Source: Planctomycetota bacterium
GTDB lineage: Bacteria; Planctomycetota; UBA1135; GCA-002686595
Reading direction: 5' to 3'
Assembly (NCBI GenBank): GCA_016795245.1
Contig: JAEUIA010000091.1
Location: 1-64,000, forward strand
DNA: 64,000 nt
The notes beneath the pieces are model-generated. The model saw only the letters and a program-made list of their open reading frames with translations, had not been told where the DNA came from and did not search any database. Below are positions 32,104 through 40,931 of this stretch, piece by piece; position 1 is the stretch's first letter; the number at the start of each line of letters is the position of its first letter. The position numbers and the translations under genes were made by a program.

Positions 32104-34668
32104 ATGCGCGGAACGTTGGTCTTCGTTTTCGTGGGGTGCGTGCTGGCGCTCGCGGCGTTTTTCTTCTTCAGCCGACAGCGTCCGGTACGCGCCCCGGTCG
32201 CAATCCCCTCGCCCGCATCTACGAGCTCGACTGCCAGCGTGCTGGAGTCCACGCCCAACCTCGCACCTGCGCCCGAGATCGACCGCGAACTCGCGCCGAC
32301 GAGTTCCGTTGCGGAGGCGCCGCCCGACGTCGCGGACTCCGAGGCCTGGCCGCGTGCCCGCGTTTTCGGCCGCGCGGTCGACGACGAAGGTCAACCGGTG
32401 GCGAAGCTCCACTTGAGCCTCAGCTCCGTCAGCAAGGAGTGGGCGCCGGGGCAGAAGATCCCCACCGTGAAGCTCGGTCGCTACCAGATGTCGGGCTTCG
32501 AGACGAAGAGCGATGACGACGGCCGCTTCGAATTCGATGTCCCCGTGCCGACTTCGGATTGGATCTCGCTGCACACGGATGCGCCGGATTTCCTCGGCAT
32601 CGCGGGGCGCGACTTCGGTACTGCCGGCGGACGCAATCGACCGCCGCTCAAGGCGGGTGACAATGACGTGGGTGATCTGATCCTCGCCGTCACGGGCGCT
32701 GTGAGCGGTGAAGTGCGCGCGGCTGACGGCGGAGTCATCCCCAAGGCCGAGGTGCGACTCGAAGGCAGCTTTCCTGGGGGCTTCAGCGTTCAGACCGTGA
32801 GCGACGCGAATGGCCGCTTCGTGTTGGGGCACGTACCGGAGGGCACCTTCGCGATCGGTGCCAAGGCCGAGGGCTACCTGTCCGCGACAGTGAGCAATGT
32901 CGAAGTCAAGAAGCGCGCGACGACACCGGGCATCGCGTTCCGACTCGAACCCGCGCCGCAGATTTCGGGGCGAGTCCTCGATGAACACGGGAACCCGATC
33001 GAGGGCGTGCGCATGTGGGGCTGGCCGGTGAGTTCAGGTCAGGGTGCCGGCGCGCGGTCAAAGAGCGACGGGTCCTTCACGATTCACCTACCGCAGAATG
33101 AGCCCTATCAACTGGAAGTGCAGAGCAAGGGATTCGAGCCTTGGGGAGGCCACGGCAGCGACAAGACGTTTGGGCCTGGAACCAGCGACGTAGTCGTGAG
33201 CCTGAAGCGCGTGGCCAGCGTGACGTTCGTCGTGGTCGATGCGGCGCGCGGTGAGGCGATCGAACGCTACGGCATCTTGATCGAAGATCGTCCGCGCGAA
33301 GGCCAGATGTTCGGATCGTCGCGCACGGAACCTGAAATCAAACAGCGCAAGCAAGGTGAATGCACGGCGCCCGCGGATCCCGCTCGCCATGTCGTGCGCA
33401 TCGTGGCCCCGGGCTACGCGGACTCCGAAGCCGATGTCCGCTACGACGAACCTGCGGTTGCGCGCCAGACGCTGCGGCTGAAAACGGGCGCGACATTGCA
33501 CGGACGCGTGAGCCAGAAGCAGCAACCGGTCCCCGGTGCGACCCTCAAGTTGGAGCGCGACCGGATCAAGATCGACCCGTCCAAAGCAGACGATCCGGAC
33601 GACATCTTCAGCATGAATTTCACGCACGACCTGAGTGACTTCCTTGGCCGTCCACGCATGCGTTCCGCGGACGAACAAGGCACTTTCCGCATCGAAGATC
33701 TGCCGCCCGGCACGTATCGCCTGACGGCCTCGGGTGGGACGGGCGCTCCGCGCACCCTGGGTGCGCTGCGTGTCGAGGACGGAGCCACGCGCGATCTCGG
33801 TGTGATCGAGCTCGAAGACGCCGGTGTGGTGAACGGTCGAGTGGTGCTCGGCCCGGGCCAGGTTGCGACCGAGATCGAACTCCACCTGGACGACGATTGG
33901 ACTGCGCGCAGCCCCATCACGTCGGCGACCGGCGCGTTCACCTTCAAGAATGTTGCAGCCGGTGCACACGTCTTGCACGTGAGAAGCGGCCGCGGAGATG
34001 TCGAGCAGGTCCCGTTCGATATCGCTGCGGGCGAAACGAAGGAACTCGTCGTCGACATCTCGTCGAAGGCACCCTGCACCGTGCGCGTCCGCGTGACTCG
34101 CGGGGGACGCCCGGAGGCCGGCGTCACCGTCGACTTCCGGGTCCAGAGTGGAGAAGTCCTGCACGACGGAGGTCGATTGGGAACAACCGGGGCTGACGGC
34201 ATCGCAACCGGCAGCTTGCCGGGTGGCATGCGAGCGCAATTCGTTGCGCGCGCCGACAGTCAGTTCCTCATCGGGCGCGGCACCGTCACCGCAGATCTGG
34301 TCGCGGGTGCGCTGTACGAGACGGAGATCGCGGTGCGCAGCGGCGAACTCGTGGTTCTGTTCCCGGCGACGATGAAGATCCCGGACAAGGGCGGATTCAG
34401 TGTGACCCTCAAGGCGAGCGACGACCCGGACGGCATGTTCCAGCACACCAATTGGAGCACCGCGCAATCGGCCTTCCATATCGGCAAGGACATCTGGAAG
34501 GACCATCGTTGCGTGATCGGCGCCTTGGCCCCGGGCGAGTACGATGCCAGGGTCGGCACGTTGTATTTCGGTGGCGCTCCCGATCAGAGCCCGCTGTTCA
34601 AGCCTTTCCAAGGCAAGATCAAGATCGAAGACGACAAGACAACGGTCGTCGAGATCGAATCGCTCTGA
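32104..34668 (+). CDS. Large surface or periplasmic protein of repeated carboxypeptidase-regulatory-like domains
   Basis: The 854-residue protein has a single N-terminal transmembrane segment (LVFVFVGCVLALAAFFFF) and then a Pro/Ala/Ser-rich linker. The rest is made of beta-sandwich units of the carboxypeptidase D regulatory-like type: ARVFGRAVDDEGQPV, AVSGEVRAADGGVIPKAEV, QISGRVLDEHGNPIEGV, TLHGRVSQKQQPVPGATL, GVVNGRVVLGPGQV. Four or five such units alternate with 'FRIEDLPPGTYRLTA' type strands. No enzyme motif is present. Such proteins are thought to be adhesive or structural. A strong AGGAGGAG Shine-Dalgarno precedes the ATG. Confidence 0.85.
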   Translation: MRGTLVFVFVGCVLALAAFFFFSRQRPVRAPVAIPSPASTSSTASVLESTPNLAPAPEIDRELAPTSSVAEAPPDVADSEAWPRARVFGRAVDDEGQPVAKLHLSLSSVSKEWAPGQKIPTVKLGRYQMSGFETKSDDDGRFEFDVPVPTSDWISLHTDAPDFLGIAGRDFGTAGGRNRPPLKAGDNDVGDLILAVTGAVSGEVRAADGGVIPKAEVRLEGSFPGGFSVQTVSDANGRFVLGHVPEGTFAIGAKAEGYLSATVSNVEVKKRATTPGIAFRLEPAPQISGRVLDEHGNPIEGVRMWGWPVSSGQGAGARSKSDGSFTIHLPQNEPYQLEVQSKGFEPWGGHGSDKTFGPGTSDVVVSLKRVASVTFVVVDAARGEAIERYGILIEDRPREGQMFGSSRTEPEIKQRKQGECTAPADPARHVVRIVAPGYADSEADVRYDEPAVARQTLRLKTGATLHGRVSQKQQPVPGATLKLERDRIKIDPSKADDPDDIFSMNFTHDLSDFLGRPRMRSADEQGTFRIEDLPPGTYRLTASGGTGAPRTLGALRVEDGATRDLGVIELEDAGVVNGRVVLGPGQVATEIELHLDDDWTARSPITSATGAFTFKNVAAGAHVLHVRSGRGDVEQVPFDIAAGETKELVVDISSKAPCTVRVRVTRGGRPEAGVTVDFRVQSGEVLHDGGRLGTTGADGIATGSLPGGMRAQFVARADSQFLIGRGTVTADLVAGALYETEIAVRSGELVVLFPATMKIPDKGGFSVTLKASDDPDGMFQHTNWSTAQSAFHIGKDIWKDHRCVIGALAPGEYDARVGTLYFGGAPDQSPLFKPFQGKIKIEDDKTTVVEIESL

Positions 34669-34728
34669 CGACCACGGAACCCAGAGCGGCCTGTTCCCGT
34701 CGAATGACAGCTCGTTTCGGAGAACGCA

Positions 34729-35226
34729 GTGGTTGCCGTCGTCATCGAATACGCCGCCTCTCGCCATGCGCAGTCCATCGCCGAACTCGAGGCGCACGCG
34801 TTCACGATCAACGCCGAGCAGCTCGAAGAGGTGAAACGAAGTCGCGCGCGAGACCCAGGCGTTCGGCTCGTTGCGGTCGCCGAGCAGGGTGTAGCAGGAT
34901 TCGTCGTCGGCTCGTGGTTCGTCTGCGCTGAGGCTTCGAATCCAAGCCTGGTGCGGCGCCGCCTGTGGATCAACGCCGTCGCAGTCGGCACCCCCTTCAG
35001 GCGCAACGGTATCGGACGTCGCTTGATGAACGCGCTTTTCGAACGGGCTGAGGCACGCGGCGCACACGGCTATGCCCTCATGGTGCAAGTCGAGAACCTG
35101 GCCGCGATCGAGCTGTACAAGTCGCTGGGATTCAAGCGCTCGCAGTTGGCACAGTCTGCCTACGGGAAGGGACTGCACGGCCTCATCATGAAGCGCCGGG
35201 TGAAGCAACTGGACGGGCCGGGCTGA
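34729..35226 (+). CDS. GNAT family N-acetyltransferase
   Basis: The 165-residue protein is a single GNAT domain. The acetyl-CoA pyrophosphate loop is VGTPFRRNGIGRRLMNALF (motif A, R-X-X-G-X-G), preceded by the beta-4 strand LWINAVAV. Motif B is in VQVENLAAIELYKSLGFKR, like RimI-type enzymes that acetylate protein N-termini. The start is GTG at 34729, 60 bp after the repeat protein gene. The acceptor substrate cannot be deduced. It is followed after 35 bp by the LURP-one-related gene. Confidence 0.88.
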   Translation: MVAVVIEYAASRHAQSIAELEAHAFTINAEQLEEVKRSRARDPGVRLVAVAEQGVAGFVVGSWFVCAEASNPSLVRRRLWINAVAVGTPFRRNGIGRRLMNALFERAEARGAHGYALMVQVENLAAIELYKSLGFKRSQLAQSAYGKGLHGLIMKRRVKQLDGPG

Positions 35227-35261
35227 ACAGCCTCGCGCTGCGCTAGAATCGTCGCCGCACG

Positions 35262-35747
35262 ATGCGCTACGTGATGAAGCAGAAGTGGCTCGCCTTCGGC
35301 GAAGACTTCACGGTCCAAGATGCCGAGGGTGAAGCGCGCTACTTCGTGGATGGACGGGCCTTCAGCATTGGCGACAAGCTGTCGTTCCAAGATCTCCGCG
35401 GCAACGAATTGGTGTACATCCGCCAGCGGCTCCTGGCCTGGGGCCCGACCTACGAGATCTTGCGCGACGGCGATGTTCTCGCACTCGTGAAGAAGGAGCT
35501 GTTCACTTTGTTCAAGTGCAGATTCGACATCGACGTCCCGGGCCCACGCGACATCGAGGCCGTCGGTGATTTCCTGGATCACGAGTACGCTTTCGAGCGC
35601 GAAGGCCAGACCATCGCGAGGGTTTCGAAGCGTTGGTTCGCCTGGACAGACACGTATGGAATCGACATCGCGCGCGGTGTAGACGACGTGCTGCTTCTCG
35701 CGAGCGCAGTCGTGATCGACATGGCCTGTCACGACCGCAGTCGCTGA
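35262..35747 (+). CDS. LURP-one-related (YxjI/LOR) family protein
   Basis: The 161-residue protein matches the LURP-one-related family over its whole length: MRYVMKQKWLAFGEDFTV, ARYFVDGRAFSIGDKLSFQD, RLLAWGPTYEI, DFLDHEYAFEREG, SKRWFAWTDTYGIDI. The fold is a 12-stranded beta-barrel around a central helix, as in Tubby and phospholipid scramblases. A cytosolic or membrane-associated lipid-binding role is inferred for the family, and no enzyme activity is established. It follows the GNAT gene closely and may be co-transcribed. Confidence 0.9.
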   Translation: MRYVMKQKWLAFGEDFTVQDAEGEARYFVDGRAFSIGDKLSFQDLRGNELVYIRQRLLAWGPTYEILRDGDVLALVKKELFTLFKCRFDIDVPGPRDIEAVGDFLDHEYAFEREGQTIARVSKRWFAWTDTYGIDIARGVDDVLLLASAVVIDMACHDRSR

Positions 35748-35908
35748 TCGCCGCAGCGTTTCGTGGGCTGCGCGGCACGATTGCGCACGGTTGGAGTTAT
35801 AGTGCTGCGGCCACCCGCGTGCAGACCCCACTGTGAAGCGCATCTGACCGCGGCGCAGCCGAGCCGCCGTCTGCCCGTCCCCATCACCGATTCGAACGGA
35901 GAACGAAC

Positions 35909-36652
35909 ATGAATCTCAAAGACACTCACTCGTCGATCTCGCGCCGAATTTTCCTAGCAGGCACGGCCGCTGCGATCGGTGCTCAGGCCATCGCAGGCGG
36001 AAAGGGCGTATCAAGCGCGGAGACCGCGGCTGCACGCGGGCCGATCCCGTCGCTCGATGGCCCGTTCACTCTCCCGCCGCTCCCCTACGCCGAGGATGCG
36101 CTGGCTCCGCACATCAGCGCGCAGACGATGGGCATCCACTACGGCAAGCACCACAAGGGTTACGTCGACAAGCTGAACAAGTCCGTCGAAGGGCAGAAGT
36201 ACGCCGACCTGACACTCGACGAGTTGATCGTCGTCACGGTCAAGGACCCCGAACAGACTGCGATGTTCAACTCAGCCGCCCAGGCCTGGAACCACACGTT
36301 CTACTGGCAGAGCATGAAACCGAAGGGCGGCGGCGAACCGACGGGCAAGCTGGCGGACAAGTTGAAGTCCGACCTCGGCGGCCTCGCGGGCTTCAAGAAG
36401 GCGTTCGCTGAAGCCGCGCTGGGTCAGTTCGGCAGCGGTTGGGCCTGGCTCGTCGTCAAGGACGGCAAGCTCGCCATCCAGAAGACCAGCAACGCCGACA
36501 CTCCGATCGCACACGGCGTCAAGCCGCTGCTCGTCATCGACGTGTGGGAGCACGCCTACTACCTCGACTACCAGAACAAGCGCGCCGACTACACGACGGC
36601 GTATCTCGAGCACCTCGTGAATTGGGACTTCGCGGCGGCGAACCTGGGCTAG
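35909..36652 (+). CDS. Tat-exported Fe-type superoxide dismutase
   Basis: The 247-residue protein begins with a twin-arginine signal (SISRRIFLAGTAAAIGAQ), so a folded metal-loaded enzyme is exported. The SOD domain starts near residue 52 (FTLPPLPYAEDALAPH). Metal ligands by alignment are H77 (IHYGKHH), H129 (AWNHTFYW), D211 and H215 (DVWEHAYYLDY). Gln125 in AAQAWNH is in the position typical of iron enzymes rather than manganese ones. It dismutates superoxide in the periplasm. GGAG precedes the ATG. The TAG stop shares the bases CTAG with the stop of the convergent DUF1579 gene. Confidence 0.95.
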   Translation: MNLKDTHSSISRRIFLAGTAAAIGAQAIAGGKGVSSAETAAARGPIPSLDGPFTLPPLPYAEDALAPHISAQTMGIHYGKHHKGYVDKLNKSVEGQKYADLTLDELIVVTVKDPEQTAMFNSAAQAWNHTFYWQSMKPKGGGEPTGKLADKLKSDLGGLAGFKKAFAEAALGQFGSGWAWLVVKDGKLAIQKTSNADTPIAHGVKPLLVIDVWEHAYYLDYQNKRADYTTAYLEHLVNWDFAAANLG

Positions 36653-37113
36653 TTCTTCCTCTGGTAGACGCCGTCGAACATCGCCTTCCACGCCTTGCCG
36701 TCCTGGGACATCTCCATCTTCATGCGCATGATCCCCGCCTCACGGAAATCGTAGGTGAGGCGGTGTTGGCCCATCGGACTGCTGCTCAGCAACGCGATCG
36801 TCTGGCCTTCCCACTTACCGCGGAAGATGTCGACGCCCATCCCCATCGAATCGAACCAGTGCGAAACGACTTCGCCCTTCTTCTCGTCGAACCCGAACAC
36901 GGAGTGCCCGCGGAACGTGACCTGACCGCCGCGGCTCTGCTCGTAGTCGCCGGCGACGTAGAAGCCGTCGCAGATCACCCGCGCGACGGTCGTCGCGGTC
37001 GCGACGCCGCCCTTCGGATCCCAGACGGACGGGTACATCGTCTCCTCACCGCTCCATGATCCTGCGAACGCTTCCAGCTTCTTGTGATTGGGACCGGGCT
37101 TGGGCATTTCCAT
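36649..37113 (-). CDS. DUF1579 family protein
   Basis: The 154-residue protein fits DUF1579: KKLEAFAGSWSGEETMYPS, GFYVAGDYEQ, GHSVFGFDEKKGEVVSHWFDSMG, and a strand-rich C-terminal half. It has no signal peptide. The fold is probably a lipocalin-like barrel, and the function is unknown. CAGGAG precedes the ATG at 37113. It is 30 bp downstream of the DinB gene and likely co-transcribed with it. Its stop codon overlaps that of the superoxide dismutase gene in the CTAG at 36649-36652. Confidence 0.88.
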   Translation of the reverse strand: MEMPKPGPNHKKLEAFAGSWSGEETMYPSVWDPKGGVATATTVARVICDGFYVAGDYEQSRGGQVTFRGHSVFGFDEKKGEVVSHWFDSMGMGVDIFRGKWEGQTIALLSSSPMGQHRLTYDFREAGIMRMKMEMSQDGKAWKAMFDGVYQRKN

Positions 37114-37143
37114 GATTCGTACTCCTGTAACTCTTGTCGAAGT

Positions 37144-37674
37144 TCAGTGCGGACGCGCGGCGAGCATCGCGCCGGTCACATCCGCGGTGGGACCGTAGAT
37201 CGGCGGGAGCGGCACATCGCACATGCGCAAGTAGACAGTCAATTGACCGCGGTGGTGGATCAGATGATTCATCACGAATGTCCGGACGCACGCGGCGCGC
37301 GGCAGCGTGAACAAGGACTGTCCGCCGCGCCTCAACGTCCACGCGACCGATAGCTCTAGATCGGTTGCGTCAGCCAGCGCAGCACGCGCCGCCAGCGCGT
37401 TCGTGTCGAACACGCGCAGGGTGGCCGCGGCCGATTCGAACTTCGGCGACGGCAACGCAGGGCCGCCGGGCGGCGACAAGTCGACTTCGGTGTGTTGCAA
37501 CGTCAGCGGCAACCACGTCAGCACATGCGCTACGTGCAACGACAACTCGCCTAGCGTCCAGGATTTCGCATGCGGCCGGAATCCGATCTGCGCTTCCGGC
37601 ACGAGTTCGACCAGACGCCGCGTCGAGGGCAGTTCTTGATCGAGCTCATTCAGCAGTGAATCGCGCAGCGCCAT
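37144..37674 (-). CDS. DinB family protein (putative metal-dependent thiol transferase fold)
   Basis: The 176-residue protein has the DinB/YfiT four-helix arrangement with its three-His metal site: LSLHVAHVLTW supplies the first His, and NHLIHHRGQLTVYLR gives the HxxxH pair. The conserved KSWTLGELSLHVAH is typical. Members include mycothiol- and bacillithiol-dependent S-transferases, but most are uncharacterised. GGAGGG lies before the ATG at 37674. It is the first gene of a two-gene unit with the DUF1579 gene and diverges from the VIT/VWA gene with 185 bp between. Confidence 0.88.
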   Translation of the reverse strand: MALRDSLLNELDQELPSTRRLVELVPEAQIGFRPHAKSWTLGELSLHVAHVLTWLPLTLQHTEVDLSPPGGPALPSPKFESAAATLRVFDTNALAARAALADATDLELSVAWTLRRGGQSLFTLPRAACVRTFVMNHLIHHRGQLTVYLRMCDVPLPPIYGPTADVTGAMLAARPH

Positions 37675-37859
37675 TTGCAGGTCCCTCCGGAGACCATCGC
37701 AGTGTAGCGCTGTGCTCCTGAACCCGTGCCGGTGCCGCTGAGAGGCGCTGAGTGCCCGTTACGAACCGGTGACCATGTTCTGCGGCGCTCGGGCGTACCT
37801 TCGATCTGACCCTTCCGAGGCCCGCTGTGCCTCGCAACGCCGACTTCACGAGGACACTC

Positions 37860-40163
37860 ATGCGACTTTCCATCCCGCTCATCGCACTGTTCGCCGCGAC
37901 TGCATGGGCAGCGCAATCCCCCACCTCGAGCACCTCGAGCGCACTGCGCAACCGACCCTGGTCTTCGAACATCGTTCTGCCGCAATCGCGCGCGTTTCAC
38001 GTCGACAGGCAGGCCCCGGCCGTGCGCGTGAATCATGTCCGAGCCGACATCCTGCTCGTCGACGGCGTCGCCACGACGACGCTCGACGTGGCGGTCGTAA
38101 ACCAAAGCGACCGCGATTCTATGGCCGAATTGCTGCTACCGGTGCCGGACGGAGCCGTCGTCAGCGGATTCGATTTCGAGGGCAAGGCCGCCGACTCGAC
38201 TGCGGTCGTTCTGGCGCGCGACGAAGCGCGCTCGACTTTCGACTCGATCGTCGCGCGCTTGCGCGATCCGGCGTTGCTCGAATTCGCCGGCGCGGCGCTG
38301 GTGCGTTCCAGCGTGCTTCCGGTGCCGAAGCTCGGCACGCAGATGGTGCGCGTGCGCTACGAGCACATCATGCCCGTCGAAGGCTCGCGCTGGGATTACG
38401 TCCTGCCGCGCAGCGAGAGCCTCGCGAGCGACGTTCAGTGGGACGTGACGGTCGAAGTCCGTTCGGCACGATCCATCGCCGACGTCTACTCCCCCACGCA
38501 CGACTTGCCGCGCGTGAACGGCGATGCCCACCGCGTGAGTCTGCGCGCGCGCGCCGGCATGCCCATGGAGGCCGGCCCGCTGCGCGTCTCCGTGCTGCTC
38601 GGCGAGGGCCCGCTTTCGACGACCTTGTTCACGAGTGCGGACGCCGAAGGCCCCGGCGGATGGTTCTTGCTGCTCGCCGGGATCGGCGAAGCGCGCGCGG
38701 ATGCAGTCCTGCCGCCGCGCGAAGTGACGCTCGTGTTGGATCGCTCCGGCAGCATGGCCGGCAACAAGTTCGATCAAGCGCGCGCCGCTGCGCGACAAGT
38801 GATCGAAGGACTGGCCGTCGGCGAAGCCATTCAAATCATCGACTACTCCGACACCGTCGAGCGCTTCGCCGCGGAACCGGTCGTGAAATCGGCCGACACG
38901 TTGCCGGCACTACGCGCCTATTTGGACGGCCTCACGACCAACGGTGGAACGAACCTGGCCGGCGCTCTGGAGGCCGCGCTCGCCGCACCCGTGGGCGCCG
39001 GACGATTCCCCGTCGTGCTGGTCTTGACCGACGGACTCGCGACTGTGGGCGAGAAGCGCGAGCACATGATCCGCGCGCAGGTCGAGACCGCCAACGCGCA
39101 CGGGCGCCGGGTGTTCACGTTCGGCGTGGGCAACGATGTCAACGCCTCCTTGCTCGACGCGGTCGCGGTGCAGAGTCGTGCGCGCGCGACCTACGTGCGT
39201 CCGGACGAGGATGTCGAAGTCGCCGTCGGACGCGTGTTCAAGGACTTGAGCGGACCGACCGTGACCGATCTCGCGCTCGCCGTGCGCAGCGCTTCGGGCA
39301 ACGCGGACACGCGCATCGTGCGCGACATCTACCCGCGCGTCATGCCGGACTTGTACCGCAGCGATCGCCTGGTCGTCGTCGGCCGCTACACGGCCGCTGA
39401 AGGCGCGCGTTTCGAATTGAAAGGCAAGCGCGCCGGCGTCGAGGCGACCTGGACTCTCGATTACGACTTCGCGCGCGCGCTGCCGCGCAACGACTTCGTG
39501 AGGCGTCTGTGGGCCATGCGCCGCATCGCGGGGCTGGAGGACGAACTGCGGCTCGCCGGCGCCGATCCGAGCAAGCTCGCTGCGTTGAAGGACGACGCGC
39601 GCTTCAGTGAGATCGCGAGCGAGATGCTCACCCTCGCAACGCGCTTCGGAATCCTCACGAATTCCACGGCGTTTCTCGCGCTCGAAGGAACACAGCTCGG
39701 CAACGGTAGCGCATTGCTGGCCGAGGCCTGCTCGAGCGCGCTGCAGCAAGCGGACGCGCGCAGCGGATTGGGTTCGGTCGTTTCGCAACAGAACATCGCC
39801 CTCAACCGCAGCCAGGCCTGGGTCAACGGCGCCAACTGCCAGTACGGCGCAGACGGGGTGATGCAGACGACGAACGCCGTACAGACGGTGCAAGGTCGGA
39901 CGTTCTTCCGGCGCGGGTCGCAGTGGATCGACGGACGCCTGGCGCTCGCTGAGGGTGTCACCGCGCCTGATCGCGTGATCGAGTTCGGCACGCCGGAGTA
40001 CATGGCGCTCGTGAATCATCTCAGCACCCGTGGCCAGGCCGGCCAATTGTCGATCGGCGGCGAGATCTTGTTGCGTGACGGCAACGAGACGATCCTCGTG
40101 CGTCCGCCGTCGGCGGCGGTCGAGCCTGTTGAGGCGCAAGCTCCGGTGGATGACGGGTGCTGA
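37860..40163 (+). CDS. Exported VIT and von Willebrand factor A domain protein
   Basis: The 767-residue protein has a signal peptide (MRLSIPLIALFAATAWAAQ). A VIT domain (about 55-195) is followed by a VWA domain (about 285-470) with the MIDAS residues DRSGSMAGNK, TNGGTNLAG and VLTDGLAT. The order matches inter-alpha-trypsin-inhibitor heavy-chain-like proteins. A C-terminal third (about 540-767) is helical and then Gln/Asn-rich. It probably mediates metal-dependent protein contacts in the periplasm or at the surface. GAGGA precedes the ATG at 37860. It is 60 bp upstream of the two-component pair. Confidence 0.9.
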   Translation: MRLSIPLIALFAATAWAAQSPTSSTSSALRNRPWSSNIVLPQSRAFHVDRQAPAVRVNHVRADILLVDGVATTTLDVAVVNQSDRDSMAELLLPVPDGAVVSGFDFEGKAADSTAVVLARDEARSTFDSIVARLRDPALLEFAGAALVRSSVLPVPKLGTQMVRVRYEHIMPVEGSRWDYVLPRSESLASDVQWDVTVEVRSARSIADVYSPTHDLPRVNGDAHRVSLRARAGMPMEAGPLRVSVLLGEGPLSTTLFTSADAEGPGGWFLLLAGIGEARADAVLPPREVTLVLDRSGSMAGNKFDQARAAARQVIEGLAVGEAIQIIDYSDTVERFAAEPVVKSADTLPALRAYLDGLTTNGGTNLAGALEAALAAPVGAGRFPVVLVLTDGLATVGEKREHMIRAQVETANAHGRRVFTFGVGNDVNASLLDAVAVQSRARATYVRPDEDVEVAVGRVFKDLSGPTVTDLALAVRSASGNADTRIVRDIYPRVMPDLYRSDRLVVVGRYTAAEGARFELKGKRAGVEATWTLDYDFARALPRNDFVRRLWAMRRIAGLEDELRLAGADPSKLAALKDDARFSEIASEMLTLATRFGILTNSTAFLALEGTQLGNGSALLAEACSSALQQADARSGLGSVVSQQNIALNRSQAWVNGANCQYGADGVMQTTNAVQTVQGRTFFRRGSQWIDGRLALAEGVTAPDRVIEFGTPEYMALVNHLSTRGQAGQLSIGGEILLRDGNETILVRPPSAAVEPVEAQAPVDDGC

Positions 40164-40223
40164 TCGCGAGCGCGTCGCACAGGGCCGCACCTGCGGACCT
40201 GTTAGACTCGTCAGGGACAGTCC

Positions 40224-40931
40224 ATGCAGCCTGCACGCTCCATCTGCGTCATCGAGGACGACCCGGCTATTCGACGCGGCCTGGTCGACAGCCTGACGTT
40301 TGCCGGATTCACCGTGCACGCCTGCGCCGACGGTGATTCGGCGCGGCGTACGCTCGCGCACACGGACCTCGACCTCGTGTTGCTAGACGTCGTGCTTCCT
40401 GGACTCGACGGAATCGAGTACCTGCCGACCTTGCGCGCGGCACGCCCGACGTTGCCCGTCATCCTCGTCACGGCGCGCGGCGCCGAAGAGGATCGTGTGC
40501 GCGGACTGCAGAACGGTGCGGACGACTACGTGGTCAAGCCCTTCAGTTCGACCGAGTTGCTCGCGCGCGTCGAAGCGGTGCTGCGGCGCAGTCCGGCGCG
40601 GCCGAGCGACGTGCGCACCCTCATCTTCGCGGGCGGACGTGTCGAGTTCGAGCGGCGTGAAATCGTGTTCGACAGCGGCGACAAGCAGCAACTGACCGAC
40701 CGCGAGGCTGCGCTGCTGGCCTATCTCGCCCGCAACGACACGCGCGCGATCGAGCGCGCGGAGCTACTGAGCGGCGTGTGGGGCCTGGATCCGCGCGGCG
40801 TCGACACGCGCACGATCGACATGGCCGTCGTGCGACTGCGCGAAAAACTGGGCGTTGCCGGTGGCGACATCGTCTGCACCGTCCGTGGCAAGGGCTACAT
40901 GTTGGGGCAGGGCCTCGAGGTGCAGCGATGA
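40224..40931 (+). CDS. OmpR/PhoB family response regulator
   Basis: The 235-residue protein has a receiver domain (1-125) with acidic residues EDD at 11-13, the phosphoacceptor D55 in LVLLDVVLPGLDG and the conserved Lys in YVVKPFSS. The C-terminal OmpR-type winged helix (about 140-230) includes LTDREAALLAYLARN, ELLSGVWGLDP, TRTIDMAVVRLREKLG and VRGKGYML. It should bind DNA as a dimer on phosphorylation. Its TGA overlaps the ATG of the sensor kinase gene (40928-40931). Confidence 0.95.
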   Translation: MQPARSICVIEDDPAIRRGLVDSLTFAGFTVHACADGDSARRTLAHTDLDLVLLDVVLPGLDGIEYLPTLRAARPTLPVILVTARGAEEDRVRGLQNGADDYVVKPFSSTELLARVEAVLRRSPARPSDVRTLIFAGGRVEFERREIVFDSGDKQQLTDREAALLAYLARNDTRAIERAELLSGVWGLDPRGVDTRTIDMAVVRLREKLGVAGGDIVCTVRGKGYMLGQGLEVQR

